Below are positions 27,452-38,823 of a stretch of DNA of 64,000 nucleotides, in pieces. The DNA comes from Pseudomonas fluorescens (GTDB taxonomy: Bacteria; Pseudomonadota; Gammaproteobacteria; Pseudomonadales; Pseudomonadaceae): the NCBI RefSeq assembly GCF_900215245.1, contig NZ_LT907842.1, positions 3,596,001 to 3,660,000 on the forward strand, read 5' to 3'. A model generated the notes under the pieces. The model was not told the DNA's origin. It ran no database searches and worked only from the letters and a program-made list of their open reading frames with translations. The translations under genes and the position numbers were made by a program. Within the stretch, counting starts at the first letter, position 1; every line of letters starts with the position of its first letter.

Positions 27452-28119
27452 ACGGCAAACCTTTTTTGCAGACGCTTGACCAGCAGCGAGGCGGAAAAGC
27501 TGATGATGAAGTAGACGACACCGGCGAAGATCAGGAACTCGTTGGAGCGGCCGATGATGTCGCCGTTGGAGCGGGCGGAGTTGAGGAAGTCCACCAGGCC
27601 TACGGTGTAAACCAGCGAGGTGTCCTGGAACAGGATGATCGACTGTTGCAGCAGCAACGGGGTCATCTTGCGGAACGCCTGGGGCAGGATGATCAGACGC
27701 ATGGTCTGGCCGTAGGTCATGCCCATTGCCTGGGCTGCGCCCATCTGGCCCTTGGGAATCGACTGCACGCCGGCCCGTACGATTTCACAGAAGTACGCGG
27801 CTTCGAACATCATGAAGGCCACGACGCAGGAGGTGAACGCCCCGATCGGGGTGTCTTCGCCGGTGATCCAGCGCAGCACGAACGGCACTGCCAGGTAGAA
27901 CCAGGTAATGACCAACAGCAGCGGGATCGAGCGGAAGTAGTTCACGTAGGCGCCGGCCAGGCGCGACAGCAGTTTGTTGGACGACAGGCGCATCAGCGCG
28001 AGCACGGTGCCCAATGCGATGCCGCCGATCACGCCCATGACCATTAACTGCAAGGTCATGACCATGCCGTTCCACAGGCCCGGGATGGCGGGGATGATGC
28101 CGCTGAAATCAAAGTCCAT
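27448..28119 (-). CDS. aatM: Glutamate/aspartate ABC permease
   Basis: 223 residues with about five membrane spans and the EAA loop of the HisMQ family ([23 protein letters not shown]). It forms the channel with AatQ. Its ATG shares one base with the aatQ TAA. Confidence 0.92.
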   Translation of the reverse strand: MDFDFSGIIPAIPGLWNGMVMTLQLMVMGVIGGIALGTVLALMRLSSNKLLSRLAGAYVNYFRSIPLLLVITWFYLAVPFVLRWITGEDTPIGAFTSCVVAFMMFEAAYFCEIVRAGVQSIPKGQMGAAQAMGMTYGQTMRLIILPQAFRKMTPLLLQQSIILFQDTSLVYTVGLVDFLNSARSNGDIIGRSNEFLIFAGVVYFIISFSASLLVKRLQKRFAV

Positions 28120-28865
28120 TATTTACCCCCCACGGAGATCAGGCCGGGCACGGCGACTTTCTTCTCGACCAGGCGCATCAGCAACATCAGGCTCATGTTC
28201 AAGGTGAAGTAGATCAGCGTGGCCAGGGTGAAGGCTTCAAACAGGTTGGCCGAGAACTCGGCGGTCTGTTTGGTTTGCGCCAGCAATTCCATCAGGCCGA
28301 TCAAGGACGCCACGGAGGAGTTCTTGAACACGTTGAGGAATTCCGAGGTAAGGGGCGGAATGATGATGCGGTAGGCCTGTGGCAGCAGCACGTTCCAGTA
28401 GATCTGTGGCAGCTTGAAGCCCATGGCACGCGCGGCGGCTTCCTGGCCACGTGGCAGCGCCTGGATGCCGGTACGCACCTGTTCGCACACACGGGCGGCG
28501 GTGAACAGGCCCAGGCACACGACAACGCTCAGGTAAGCCGAGGTGGTCGGGTTGAGGTCTTGTTTGTACCAGTCCTGCAGGTTTTGCGGGAGCATATCGG
28601 GTATCAGGAAGTACCAGATAAACAGCTGAACCAGCAGCGGCACGTTACGAAACAGTTCCACGTAGCAGGTCGCGATGCCCGATACGAGGCGGTTTGGCAC
28701 AGTGCGCATGACCCCCAGAATGGAGCCCAGCAACAAGGCGATAATCCATGCCACGACGGCGATGGCAATGGTCCAGCCCAAACCGGAGATGTACCAGTCG
28801 AGATAGGTCTCGCTGCCCACGCCGGTGGACTTGAAGAACACGCCCCAGTCCCAGTTGTAATTCAT
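28119..28865 (-). CDS. aatQ: Glutamate/aspartate ABC permease
   Basis: 248 residues with about five membrane spans; EAA loop CEQVRTGIQALPRGQEAAARAMG. ATG at 28865 follows GGGGAGA, preferred to the ATG 33 bp upstream. The gap of ~195 bp to aatJ contains a strong stem-loop at 29015. Confidence 0.92.
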   Translation of the reverse strand: MNYNWDWGVFFKSTGVGSETYLDWYISGLGWTIAIAVVAWIIALLLGSILGVMRTVPNRLVSGIATCYVELFRNVPLLVQLFIWYFLIPDMLPQNLQDWYKQDLNPTTSAYLSVVVCLGLFTAARVCEQVRTGIQALPRGQEAAARAMGFKLPQIYWNVLLPQAYRIIIPPLTSEFLNVFKNSSVASLIGLMELLAQTKQTAEFSANLFEAFTLATLIYFTLNMSLMLLMRLVEKKVAVPGLISVGGK

Positions 28866-29014
28866 TAGGGTCTCCCCTCGAAATCGATCGATGTACAAGC
28901 ACCCGCTTGGGGAAGATCCTTTCCCGCCCGACGTTGAACGTCAGGCACACACGATCGGCTCGAAAACCGCCAGGTCGAGTGTTCCACATTAAAGCCAGCA
29001 GGTAGTAACAGACG

Positions 29015-29040
29015 CCTGAGGGAGGGTTGGCTCCCTCAGG
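29015..29040. other. Stem-loop between aatJ and aatQ
   Basis: CCTGAGGGAG-GGTTGG-CTCCCTCAGG is a perfect 10-bp stem 20 bp after the aatJ stop. No T-run follows on either strand, so it is more likely an RNA-stabilising or partial-termination hairpin than a full terminator. Confidence 0.6.
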
Positions 29041-29059
29041 AGATAAGGTTAGTCAGGAA

Positions 29060-29986
29060 TCAGATTTTTACGTCAGGCGCTGGTTTGTCGCTTGGGTTAG
29101 CGATCAGCTCCTTAACCTTTTCACTCATCGGGAAGTTCAGGTTCAGGCCTTTAGGTGGGATCGGGCTTTCGAACCACTTGCTGTAGATCTTGTTGATTTC
29201 GCCGGATTTGTACAGGGCGACGATGGCGTCATCCACGGCTTTCTTGAAGGCCGGGTCGTCTTTACGCACCATGCATGCGTAGGCTTCAAAGGACTGCGGC
29301 GTACCGGTGATGACCCAGTCGTCCGGCTTCTTGGCCTTGGCTTCTTCACCTGCCAGCAGGGCGTCGTCCATCATGAAGGCTACGGCGCGGCCGCTTTCCA
29401 GCATCTGGAAGGATTCGCCGTGGTCTTTGGCGGAGATGACGTTCATGCCCATCTGCTTGTCGGCGTTCATCGCTTTGATGATGCGCTCGGAGGTGGTGCC
29501 GGCGGTGGTCACGACGTTTTTGCCTTTCAGGTCGGCAAAGTCAGCGTAGGACGGCTTGCCATCCTTGTCTTTCTTGACCAGCAGACGGGTGCCGATTTCG
29601 AAGATGTTAACGGTGAAGTCGACTTGCTGGGCGCGTTCGGCGTTGTTGGTGGTCGAACCACACTCAACGTCCGCAGTGCCGTTCTGGATCAACGGGATAC
29701 GGGTTTGCGAGGTCACCAGGTTGTACTTGGTTTTCAGATCGGGTTTGTTCAGGTCTTTTTTCAGTTGTTCGACGATAGCCAACTGAATGTCGTGGGAGTA
29801 GCCCACTGGTTTGCCCGAACCGTCTGCGATGTAGGAGAACGGAATGGAGCTGTCGCGGTGCGCGAGAGTGATGGTGCCGGAGTCGTTGATTTTCTTCAGT
29901 GTGCCGGTGAGTTCGGCGGCGAAAACTGGAGTGCTGATCAGAGCAGCAGCGATAGCTGCGCCCAGGATATGGGGAACGATGCGCAT
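29060..29986 (-). CDS. aatJ: Glutamate/aspartate periplasmic binding protein
   Basis: 308 residues: signal peptide (MRIVPHILGAAIAAALISTPVFA), then an SBP_bac_3 fold (GTLKKINDSGTITLAHRDSSIPFSY, GYSHDIQLAIVEQLKK, ECGSTTNNAERAQQVDFT). This is the GltI/AatJ type that captures glutamate and aspartate. ATG at 29986 follows GAGGAAGT. It is the first gene of aatJQMP and is preceded by a sigma-54 promoter. Confidence 0.93.
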   Translation of the reverse strand: MRIVPHILGAAIAAALISTPVFAAELTGTLKKINDSGTITLAHRDSSIPFSYIADGSGKPVGYSHDIQLAIVEQLKKDLNKPDLKTKYNLVTSQTRIPLIQNGTADVECGSTTNNAERAQQVDFTVNIFEIGTRLLVKKDKDGKPSYADFADLKGKNVVTTAGTTSERIIKAMNADKQMGMNVISAKDHGESFQMLESGRAVAFMMDDALLAGEEAKAKKPDDWVITGTPQSFEAYACMVRKDDPAFKKAVDDAIVALYKSGEINKIYSKWFESPIPPKGLNLNFPMSEKVKELIANPSDKPAPDVKI

Positions 29987-30099
29987 CAATACTTCCTCGA
30001 CATTTGTTTTTTTTATGAAGCCGGCTAAACGGCTCTCTTGTACAGCGAATGCCCGTAACGGCTCCTGAAGCGTCCTCAGGCAATCGTCAGGGAGTGTAG

Positions 30100-30115
30100 A
30101 GCATGAGTCGTGCCA
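30100..30115 (-). promoter_or_regulatory. Sigma-54 promoter of aatJ
   Basis: On the minus strand the bases read TGGCACGACTCATGCT, with exact GG-N10-GC spacing and a near-consensus -24 box. Initiation would leave a leader of roughly 100 nt before aatJ. Confidence 0.75.
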
Positions 30116-30191
30116 TACCTGAAACAAAAGGTTATCTGTTTGATTTATAAGGAGATTAACTTTGTGTTACTGGCAATTTATGGCTATCAGG

Positions 30192-30236
30192 TCCGGCAAA
30201 CCGAATGGTGCGGGGTGTGCTGTTCGGAAAACCGAA
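30192..30236. promoter_or_regulatory. Two AauR binding sites
   Basis: TTCGG-AAAA-CCGAA (30223-30236) is a perfect match to the AauR motif TTCGGNNNNCCGAA reported from P. putida. TCCGG-CAAA-CCGAA (30192-30205) has one mismatch. The centres are 31 bp apart, three helical turns, and 80-125 bp upstream of the sigma-54 promoter. Confidence 0.75.
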
Positions 30237-30251
30237 TGCCACGACCGGCAT

Positions 30252-30289
30252 AAAAAAGCCCCTGGGCCATACGGCGCAGGGGCTTTTTT
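30252..30289 (-). terminator. Intrinsic terminator after glpD
   Basis: AAAAAAGCCCCTG and CAGGGGCTTTTTT form the stem, with a T-run on both strands. It is placed 12 bp after the glpD stop and insulates aatJ control sequences from it. Confidence 0.88.
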
Positions 30290-30301
30290 ACGCGGTGCGG
30301 A

Positions 30302-31840
30302 TCAGGCCGCTTCAATCTTCGTGCGGTTCTGCTCAACCTTGGACAGGTAACGTTGCACGTTTTCCTGTTCTTGCGCGGTGGTGAACAGGCCAAGCTTGGT
30401 ACGGCGCCACAGGACGTCCTGAGGTTGAGTCGCCCATTCTTCGGCACACAGGTAATCGACTTCGCGGGTGTACAGGCCACCGCCGAGGTGGTCGCCCAGG
30501 TCGGCCAGGGATTGCACGCCTTCCAGCAGGCGCCAGGTGCGGCTGCCATAGGTCGTGGCCCAGCGGCGCGCGATCTCGTTAGGCACCCAGTCGAACTTGG
30601 CGCGAATCGCCTCGGCCAGCGCTTCTGGCGTGGTCATATTCTCGCCGCCAGGCAGGCTGGCGGTGGCCGTCCAGCTTGGGCGCATCTGCGTGAAGTAAGG
30701 CGCCAGCTGTGCCATCGCCGACTCAGCGAGTTTGCGGTAGGTGGTGAGCTTGCCGCCGAACACTGAAAGGATCGGTGCTTCGCCCGTGCCGCCCGACAGC
30801 GACAGTGTGTAGTCGCGGGTGATGGCCGAGGGGTTATCCGACTCGTCGTTGCACAGTGGGCGCACGCCGGAGTAGGTGTGGACGATGTCGGCGCGGCTCA
30901 GTTGCTTCTTGAAGTGAGCATTCACCACGTTGAGCATGTAGTCGGTTTCACCTTCAGTGATCGCCACTTTCGCCGGGTCACCGGTGTATTCACGGTCGGT
31001 GGTGCCGATGATGGTCAGGTGGTTCAGGTACGGAATGGTGAAGACGATGCGCTGATCTTCGTTCTGCAGGATGTGCGCGTGAGCGCCTTCGTACAGTTTC
31101 GGCACGATCAGGTGGCTGCCCTGGATCAGGCGGATGCCGTAGGGCGAATCCAGCTTCAGGTCTTCCTTGATGAACTTGGCGACCCATGGGCCGGCGGCGT
31201 TCACCAGTGCACGAGCACGGATCGAGAACAGGCTGCCATCGGCGCGTTCCATGTTCATTTCCCACATGCCGTTGCTGCGGTGTGCGCTGACGCAACGGGT
31301 CTGGGTGTGGATGTGCGCACCTTTTTCACGCGCGGCCATGGCGTTGAGTACGACCAGACGGGCGTCGTCGACCCAGCAATCGGAGTATTCGAAGCCTTTG
31401 GTGATCTCGCTTTTCAGCGGGCTGTCAGGGCCGAACTTGAGGCTTTTAGAGCCGGCCAGTTTTTCGCGCTTGCCCAGGTGGTCATAGAGGAACAGGCCGG
31501 CGCGAATCATCCACGCCGGACGCAGGTGCGGGCGGTGCGGCAGCACGAAGCGCATCTGCTTGACGATGTGTGGCGCTTTGGCCAGCAGCACTTCACGTTC
31601 TGCCAGGGCTTCGCGCACCAGGCGGAATTCGTAATGTTCGAGGTAGCGCAGGCCGCCGTGGATCAGCTTGCTGCTGGCGGAAGAGGTGTGGCTGGCCAAG
31701 TCGTCCTTTTCACAAAGGAATACCGACAAACCGCGACCGGCTGCGTCTGCTGCAATGCCGACGCCATTGATCCCGCCACCGATTACGGCAACGTCATAGA
31801 CTTCGGCAAGCGGTGGAGCAGGCAAGGTGGAAGGGTTCAT
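30302..31840 (-). CDS. glpD: Aerobic glycerol-3-phosphate dehydrogenase
   Basis: 512 residues, usual length. FAD-binding Rossmann motif VAVIGGGINGVGIAADAAGRG at residues ~17-37, the LIHGGLRYLEH signature and GGKLTTYRKLAE near residue 370. The enzyme oxidises sn-glycerol-3-phosphate to dihydroxyacetone phosphate at the membrane and feeds quinone. It is preceded by a GlpR-type operator and separated from glpR by a REPIN. Confidence 0.95.
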   Translation of the reverse strand: MNPSTLPAPPLAEVYDVAVIGGGINGVGIAADAAGRGLSVFLCEKDDLASHTSSASSKLIHGGLRYLEHYEFRLVREALAEREVLLAKAPHIVKQMRFVLPHRPHLRPAWMIRAGLFLYDHLGKREKLAGSKSLKFGPDSPLKSEITKGFEYSDCWVDDARLVVLNAMAAREKGAHIHTQTRCVSAHRSNGMWEMNMERADGSLFSIRARALVNAAGPWVAKFIKEDLKLDSPYGIRLIQGSHLIVPKLYEGAHAHILQNEDQRIVFTIPYLNHLTIIGTTDREYTGDPAKVAITEGETDYMLNVVNAHFKKQLSRADIVHTYSGVRPLCNDESDNPSAITRDYTLSLSGGTGEAPILSVFGGKLTTYRKLAESAMAQLAPYFTQMRPSWTATASLPGGENMTTPEALAEAIRAKFDWVPNEIARRWATTYGSRTWRLLEGVQSLADLGDHLGGGLYTREVDYLCAEEWATQPQDVLWRRTKLGLFTTAQEQENVQRYLSKVEQNRTKIEAA

Positions 31841-31871
31841 CGGCTGGCCTCGCGATTTATTCGTCTTGGAA

Positions 31872-31891
31872 TTCGAACATTAATGTTCATT
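31872..31891. promoter_or_regulatory. GlpR operator before glpD
   Basis: TTCGAACATT-AATGTTCATT is an inverted pair whose arms match the E. coli GlpR half-site WATKYTCGWW exactly (AATGTTCGAA) and with one mismatch (AATGTTCATT). It is 32 bp upstream of the glpD start. Confidence 0.65.
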
Positions 31892-32024
31892 TGCGAAAAT
31901 GGTAGCTGATAAACGCGCGCACAGCCACCCGACTTCGATTGAAAAAACTCATCGAAGGGCAGGGAAAGGAACAATTGTGAACATGAGCTTAGGGCAAGCT
32001 CAAGAGATGGGGTGTCGGATCTAA

Positions 32025-32111
32025 CGCTATCGCGGGCAAGCCCGGCTCCCACAGTTGACCGAGTTCCAGCATGAGAATGCGGTCAACTGTGGGAGCGGGC
32101 TTGCCCGCGAT
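32025..32111. repeat. REPIN, outward-facing pair
   Basis: CGCGGGCAAGCCCGGCTCCC followed by ACAGTTGACC, then the inverted GGTCAACTGT and GGGAGCGGGCTTGCCCGCG. The two REPs are in the opposite order to those at 22841, 26590 and 36249. It lies between glpR and glpD. Confidence 0.85.
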
Positions 32112-32127
32112 GAAGTCAGCCCAGGCG

Positions 32128-32883
32128 CTAAACCACTTCCAGCCGAACCTTGTGCTGGTTCAACAACTGCACCAGTGCCGGCACTGGCTGCTGATCCGTC
32201 ACCAGACAGTCGACCAAACTGATCGGCCCCAAGCGAATCATGGCGTTGCGCCCGAATTTACTGGAGTCCGCCGCCAGGATGACTTGGCGTGCATTGGCGA
32301 TGATCGCCTGGGAAACCCGCACTTCCTGATAATCAAAGTCGAGCAGGCTGCCGTCTTCGTCGATGCCGCTGATACCCACCAGGGCAAAATCAACCTTGAA
32401 CTGGTTGATGAAGTCGACACTGGCCTGACCGACCACACCGCCATCACGGCGCACATTACCGCCGGTCAACAACACATCGAAATCGTCCTTGGCACTGAGC
32501 ATGGTGGCGACGTTGAGGTTGTTGGTGATGATTTTCAGGTGATTGTGATTGAGCAGCGCACGCGCGATCGATTCGGTCGTGGTGCCGATATTGATGAACA
32601 ACGAGGCGTGGTCGGGGATTTGCGCGGCAATGGCTTCGCCGATGCGTTGTTTCTCATCGCGCATCTGGTCGGCACGCATGGCGTACGCGGTGTTCTCGAC
32701 ACTGGAGTCATAGGCGGCGCCGCCGTGGTAGCGGCGCAGCAGATTGGCGTCCGCCAGCTGGTTGATATCGCGGCGGATGGTTTGCGGGGTGACAACGAAT
32801 AGCTGCGCCATCTCCTCGATACTGACGTAACCGCGTTCGCGGACCAGTTCGAGGATTTGTTGCTGGCGGGGAGGCAGATTCAT
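32128..32883 (-). CDS. glpR: Glycerol regulon repressor (DeoR family)
   Basis: 251 residues. The DeoR HTH is at 1-57 ([38 protein letters not shown]), and the sugar-phosphate sensing domain has [15 protein letters not shown] and DSSKFG. It represses glp genes until glycerol-3-phosphate binds. It lies between glpK and glpD, as in P. aeruginosa. Confidence 0.93.
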   Translation of the reverse strand: MNLPPRQQQILELVRERGYVSIEEMAQLFVVTPQTIRRDINQLADANLLRRYHGGAAYDSSVENTAYAMRADQMRDEKQRIGEAIAAQIPDHASLFINIGTTTESIARALLNHNHLKIITNNLNVATMLSAKDDFDVLLTGGNVRRDGGVVGQASVDFINQFKVDFALVGISGIDEDGSLLDFDYQEVRVSQAIIANARQVILAADSSKFGRNAMIRLGPISLVDCLVTDQQPVPALVQLLNQHKVRLEVV

Positions 32884-32978
32884 GGGGCGTCCTTTGGGCT
32901 GCCATACAAAAGTGGCCCATGATGACGCAGCAAGCGGCTCCCCGCCAGTTACAACCCTATATGGATCCGGCGGTTGGC

Positions 32979-34520
<1,542 letters not shown>

Positions 34521-34564
34521 TCAGCCTGGGCCGCAAAAGGGCAGTGGGCACCAGGCTGGCGGTA

Positions 34565-35422
34565 TCAGGAAATACGCGTCTTGCCGTTGACTGCCGTGTC
34601 AGTTGTTACTTCAGCTATAGCAGGTGCGGCGCTTGGCAGATGACGGGCAATCAGCCCGCGATAGGCCGCAGCACCGAGGCATGCGCCGACAATCGGCGCG
34701 AAAATCGGAATCAGGAAGTAAGGAATATCGCGGCCGCCAGTAAAGGATATTTCACCCCAGCCGGCGAAAAAGGTCATCAGCTTGGGCCCGAAATCCCGCG
34801 CCGGGTTCATCGCAAAGCCGGTCAACGGGCCCATGGCGCTGCCAATCACGGCGATCAACAGGCCGATCAGCAGCGGGGCCAGCGGGCCACGTGGCAGGCC
34901 ATTGTTATCGTCGGTAAGGGCCATGATCACGCCCATCAGGATCGCGGTGATGACCATTTCAACCAGGAACGCCTGGGCAGTGCTCAGCAGCGCATGCGGG
35001 TAGGTGGAGAACACCGACGCCAATTCCAGGCTGGCCTGGGAGCCGCGAACCATGTGGTGGGTTTGTTCGTAATCGAAAAAAAGGTTGCTGTAGAGCGTGT
35101 AGACCAGCGCGGCGGAACAGAAGGCGCCGGCGATCTGGGCGAGGATGTAGAAGGGCAGTTTGCGCTTTTCGAAATCGGCAAAAATGCACAGGGCGATACT
35201 GACCGCCGGATTGAGGTGTGCCCCGGAAATACCGGCGCTCAGGTAGATCGCCATGCTCACGCCGACCCCCCAGATGATACTGATTTCCCACAACCCAAAG
35301 CTGGCACCCGCGACCTTGAGCGCAGCGACACAGCCTGTACCGAAGAAGATCAGAAGCGCAGTCCCCAGGAATTCGGCCATGCATTGGCTCGAAAGTGAAG
35401 GCTGTTGAAGAGCAGTTGTCAT
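34565..35422 (-). CDS. glpF: Glycerol uptake facilitator (aquaglyceroporin)
   Basis: 285 residues, six spans, with the two pore motifs HLNPAVS and MNPARDFGP. It lets glycerol diffuse across the inner membrane. The ATG at 35422 is preferred to one 57 bp earlier because it begins the conserved N-terminus. The promoter region has two GAAC-ATTGGTC repeats. Confidence 0.95.
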   Translation of the reverse strand: MTTALQQPSLSSQCMAEFLGTALLIFFGTGCVAALKVAGASFGLWEISIIWGVGVSMAIYLSAGISGAHLNPAVSIALCIFADFEKRKLPFYILAQIAGAFCSAALVYTLYSNLFFDYEQTHHMVRGSQASLELASVFSTYPHALLSTAQAFLVEMVITAILMGVIMALTDDNNGLPRGPLAPLLIGLLIAVIGSAMGPLTGFAMNPARDFGPKLMTFFAGWGEISFTGGRDIPYFLIPIFAPIVGACLGAAAYRGLIARHLPSAAPAIAEVTTDTAVNGKTRIS

Positions 35423-35603
35423 GGCAAACCTCGATTGTTGTTCTTGTTGGGCGCACAACCTCAACGGGCCGTTGCGCAATTTTCACGGTCATCAGAATCC
35501 CCATCCTGGCGACGGCTTACTGCTGAACACTCAGGGGCTATTCCTACAGTATTCGGAAACGAAAAAATATAGACAAGAATGACCGCTGTCAAAGGTCGAA
35601 AGT

Positions 35604-35633
35604 GAACCATTGGTCATTTTCGAACTATTGGTC
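35604..35633. promoter_or_regulatory. Direct repeats upstream of glpF
   Basis: GAACCATTGGTC (35604) and GAACTATTGGTC (35622) are 18 bp apart and enclose TTTTCGAAC, an 8/10 match to a GlpR half-site. They lie about 190 bp before glpF. A GlpR role is likely but the match is weaker than at glpD. Confidence 0.4.
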
Positions 35634-35747
35634 TGGTGAATGATCATGCTTGGCCCTGCCAGCACTCATTTCAGGAGGCGCGCCCTAGAGCGTTTTCCGT
35701 GGGCTTGGCCTAGAATTGAGCCTCTTTTAGCCGCGACCGGAGTAGCC

Positions 35748-36218
35748 ATGACCCCCGCACTGGACCTGTTGAAAAAAGTTCGCGCCGAACATCATATTCA
35801 CAGTTACGAACATGACCCCAAGGCTGCGTCGTATGGCTTGGAGGCTGCGGAAAAGTTGGGGCTCGATCCAGCGCAGGTGTTCAAGACCTTGCTGGCCAGC
35901 AGTGAGAAAGGTGAATTGCTGGTGGCGGTGGTGCCGGTCGTCGGAAGTCTGGATTTAAAAGCGTTGGCCCACGCGGCGGGGGTGAAAAAAGTCGAGATGG
36001 CCGACCCGGCAGCAGCGCAACGCTCCACCGGCTACCTGTTAGGCGGCATCAGCCCGTTGGGGCAAAAAAAGCGCTTACGCACGTTCATTGATGTAACGGC
36101 GCAGCCGTTCGCGACGATTTTTGTCAGTGCGGGAAGAAGGGGATTGGAAGTTGAACTGCCCGCGGCGGTGTTGGCTGAGCATACCCAGGCCAAATTTGCG
36201 CCGATTGGTCGGGGCTGA
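35748..36218 (+). CDS. ybaK: Cys-tRNA(Pro)/Cys-tRNA(Cys) deacylase YbaK
   Basis: 156 residues of the YbaK/EbsC editing fold. [18 protein letters not shown] and [23 protein letters not shown] carry the conserved Lys and GGISP loop. It clears Cys mischarged on tRNA(Pro). ATG at 35748 after CCGGAG is chosen over an upstream ATG at 35640. Confidence 0.92.
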   Translation: MTPALDLLKKVRAEHHIHSYEHDPKAASYGLEAAEKLGLDPAQVFKTLLASSEKGELLVAVVPVVGSLDLKALAHAAGVKKVEMADPAAAQRSTGYLLGGISPLGQKKRLRTFIDVTAQPFATIFVSAGRRGLEVELPAAVLAEHTQAKFAPIGRG

Positions 36219-36248
36219 AATTCATATTTTGAAGAGTATGAGAGCCAA

Positions 36249-36337
36249 TGTGGGAGCGGGCTTGCTCGCGAATGCGGTGTGTCAGTTGATAGATTCATTA
36301 CTGAACCACCGCATTCGCGAGCAAGCCCGCTCCCACA
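36249..36337. repeat. REPIN (inverted REP pair)
   Basis: TGTGGGAGCGGGCTTGCTCG with GAATGCGGT and the inverted ACCGCATTC and CGAGCAAGCCCGCTCCCACA. It separates the convergent ybaK and ABC ATPase genes. Confidence 0.9.
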
Positions 36338-36362
36338 TTTTTTACCCGGTTTCGTCAGTTGC

Positions 36363-37472
36363 TTAGTGCGCGGGGCTGTAGCGGCGAACGCCGGATTCGA
36401 CCTGAGGAATCTGCGCCGCCGTACTGCCGGACGCTTGGAACAACACCAGATGCTCCGCCGCCACCCGAATCCCCACCTGCGCACCCACCTGATGGTCGGC
36501 ATGGCTGGGGAAAATCGACTCCAACTGCGCGCCCGTAGGCAGTTGCAGGCGGTACAGCGTCGAGGCGCCGAGGAACGTCTTGCCGACGATCCGCGCTTTC
36601 AACGCGCTGTCCGGTGCGTAGACGATGTCATCCGGGCGCAGCAACACGTCCACCGCGCCACCTGTTGGCCAGGTGTAGGCGCGATTGCCGCGCAGGTCAC
36701 CCAGTTCGGTGCTGACCGATTCCGGTGAGCTCAATTGACCGCGGATGAAATAGCCCTGGCCGATAAAGCTCGCGACGTAAGGTGTCTGTGGTTCGTGATA
36801 GAGGTTGTAGGGCGTGTCCCACTGCTCAAGACGGCCTTCTTTGAAAACCCCCACGTGGTCGCTCACGGCGAAGGCTTCTTCCTGATCATGGGTGACCAGA
36901 ATCGCGCTGGTGCCGCGTGCCTTGAGGATGTCGCGCACCTCATGGCTGAGCTTGCGCCGCAGTTCGCCGTCAAGGTTGGAGAACGGCTCATCCAACAGCA
37001 ACAGTTGTGGCTCCGGTGCGAGGGCGCGGGCGAGGGCGACGCGTTGCTGCTGGCCGCCGGAAAGCTCGTGAGGAAAACGCTGGCCGAGGTTGTTCAGGTT
37101 GACCAGTTCCAGCAGCTCGGCGACGACACGGTCTTTTTGCGGGTGCTTGCGAATGCCGAAGGCGATGTTGTCGGCCACGCTCAAGTGCGGAAACAGCGCG
37201 TAGTCCTGGAACACCATGCCGATCCGGCGTTTCTCTGGTGCCAGGGTGAACCCGGCACTGGAAATCACTTCGCCGGCCAGGCTGATTTCACCCTCGTGCA
37301 CTGGCTCAAACCCTGCAATCGCGCGCAAGGTCGTGGTTTTGCCGCAGCCCGAAGAGCCCAGCAGGCAGCCGATGTCGCCGGCGTTGAGGTGCAGGTTGAG
37401 GTTCTGCACCACCCGTTGATCTTGATAGCCGCACGCCAGGTTGCGCAGGTTCAGCAGTAATGGCTGGCTCAT
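36363..37472 (-). CDS. ABC transporter ATPase (FbpC/PotA-like)
   Basis: 369 residues. Walker [11 protein letters not shown]-loop QDYALFPH, signature ELSGGQQQR, Walker [15 protein letters not shown], switch VTHDQEEAF, then a ~130-residue C-terminal TOBE-like domain ([12 protein letters not shown]). It resembles iron(III) or spermidine importer ATPases. No permease or binding protein gene is adjacent. It is coupled to argF by an ATGA overlap, an arrangement also found at PA3537-PA3538 in P. aeruginosa. Confidence 0.85.
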   Translation of the reverse strand: MSQPLLLNLRNLACGYQDQRVVQNLNLHLNAGDIGCLLGSSGCGKTTTLRAIAGFEPVHEGEISLAGEVISSAGFTLAPEKRRIGMVFQDYALFPHLSVADNIAFGIRKHPQKDRVVAELLELVNLNNLGQRFPHELSGGQQQRVALARALAPEPQLLLLDEPFSNLDGELRRKLSHEVRDILKARGTSAILVTHDQEEAFAVSDHVGVFKEGRLEQWDTPYNLYHEPQTPYVASFIGQGYFIRGQLSSPESVSTELGDLRGNRAYTWPTGGAVDVLLRPDDIVYAPDSALKARIVGKTFLGASTLYRLQLPTGAQLESIFPSHADHQVGAQVGIRVAAEHLVLFQASGSTAAQIPQVESGVRRYSPAH

Positions 37473-38392
37473 GCGTGGTGATACGACGGCGGGACGAGGA
37501 ATTCAAGCAGCGCCTTTTGTGCGTGCAGACGGTTTTCCGCCTGGTCCCAGGCCACCGAACGCGCATCGTCGAGCAGGTCGAGGCTGATTTCTTCGCCACG
37601 GTGAGCGGGCAGGCAGTGCATGAACAGCACGTCCGGCGCAGCCAGGTCGAGCAGCGCACGGGTCACCTGGAACGGTGCGAACAGCGCGAGGCGCTTGGCG
37701 GTCTCATCTTCCTGGCCCATGGAGGTCCAGACGTCGGTGCTCACCAGGTGCGCGCCGATGACCGCGTCACGCGGGTCGCGCACTACGGTGACCCGGTCAC
37801 CGGCCTGTTCCAGGAACCGCGCGTCAGGCTCGTAGCCTTCCGGGCATGCGACGCGCAGTTGGAAGTCGAACTGGATCGCCGCTTCTATATAACTGTTGCA
37901 CATGTTGTTGCCGTCACCGATCCAGGCCACGGTCTTGCCCTGGATCGAACCACGGTGCTCCAGGAAGGTTTGCATGTCGGCCAGCAACTGGCAGGGGTGC
38001 AGGTCATCGGACAGGCCGTTGATCACCGGTACCCGCGAGTTCGCGGAAAATTCGGTCACGGTGCTGTGGGCAAAGGTACGGATCATCACCGCATCGAGCA
38101 TGCGCGACATGACCCGGGCGCTGTCGGCAATCGGCTCGCCACGCCCCAGTTGGGTGTCGCGCGAGGACAGGAAGATGGCTTGGCCACCCAGCTGGATCAT
38201 GCCGGCTTCGAACGACACGCGGGTGCGGGTCGACGACTTCTCGAAAATCATCCCGAGCACACGGTTTTTCAAAGGCTCGAACAGTACGCCGCGGTTACGC
38301 AGGTCTTTAAGCTCAATGCCTCGACGGATCACGCTGACCAGCTCTTCGGGCGTGCAATCCATCAGGGAGAGAAAGTGCCTTGCGCTCATCAT
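37469..38392 (-). CDS. argF: Anabolic ornithine carbamoyltransferase
   Basis: 307 residues. Carbamoyl-phosphate loop [20 protein letters not shown] with the ornithine-side Cys, and [13 protein letters not shown]. It makes citrulline from ornithine in arginine synthesis; argG, the next step, lies 8 kb away. Two adjacent ATGs (38392, 38389) are possible; the first has AAGG at better spacing. An ArgR-like site overlaps its promoter. Confidence 0.95.
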   Translation of the reverse strand: MMSARHFLSLMDCTPEELVSVIRRGIELKDLRNRGVLFEPLKNRVLGMIFEKSSTRTRVSFEAGMIQLGGQAIFLSSRDTQLGRGEPIADSARVMSRMLDAVMIRTFAHSTVTEFSANSRVPVINGLSDDLHPCQLLADMQTFLEHRGSIQGKTVAWIGDGNNMCNSYIEAAIQFDFQLRVACPEGYEPDARFLEQAGDRVTVVRDPRDAVIGAHLVSTDVWTSMGQEDETAKRLALFAPFQVTRALLDLAAPDVLFMHCLPAHRGEEISLDLLDDARSVAWDQAENRLHAQKALLEFLVPPSYHHA

Positions 38393-38503
38393 TAACTACC
38401 TTTTTGCAACAGACCGCAGATACTCAAAGCCTTGTTTATTGTTACAACGGGCGAGACCTGCGGCGAAAGCCGCACGGGGCGACGAAATAGGGGAAGGCGC
38501 GAT

Positions 38504-38531
38504 CTTATAATTAAATGTCGCGTCTTACCAA
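38504..38531 (-). promoter_or_regulatory. argF promoter with ArgR half-site
   Basis: On the minus strand TTGGTA and TATAAG are 16 bp apart. The spacer and -35 overlap TGTCGC-N8-AA (38516-38531, plus strand), the P. aeruginosa ArgR half-site. Overlap with the promoter fits the known repression of argF by ArgR. I see no clear second half-site. The rest of the 431-bp gap holds an AAACAT-TTGCAC-ATGTTT inverted repeat at 38700-38717, before the oxidoreductase gene. Confidence 0.5.
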
Positions 38532-38823
38532 TAGGGCTACGGTTTTTAAGGGTGTTCAAGCAGGGCGCCAAAGCGCTTTTGAAGACTGATTCCTGACAGC
38601 AGCACCCCATTTGTACACTGGCGCCAAGACCTCTTGCAATGTGTGAGGGCGGGCCCAGAGCGGGTTGTGTCGGTTTCAGCAACGCTGTGTAAGGTTCTGA
38701 AACATTTGCACATGTTTAGCCATGTCCTGGCCTGATGCTTGCCGATTCACAAGACGAACGTTGCTGGTGCCCGCCCAGGCGACGGCCCATAGTTGGGCCA
38801 AAGCCCAATAAAAGAGACTGGCC

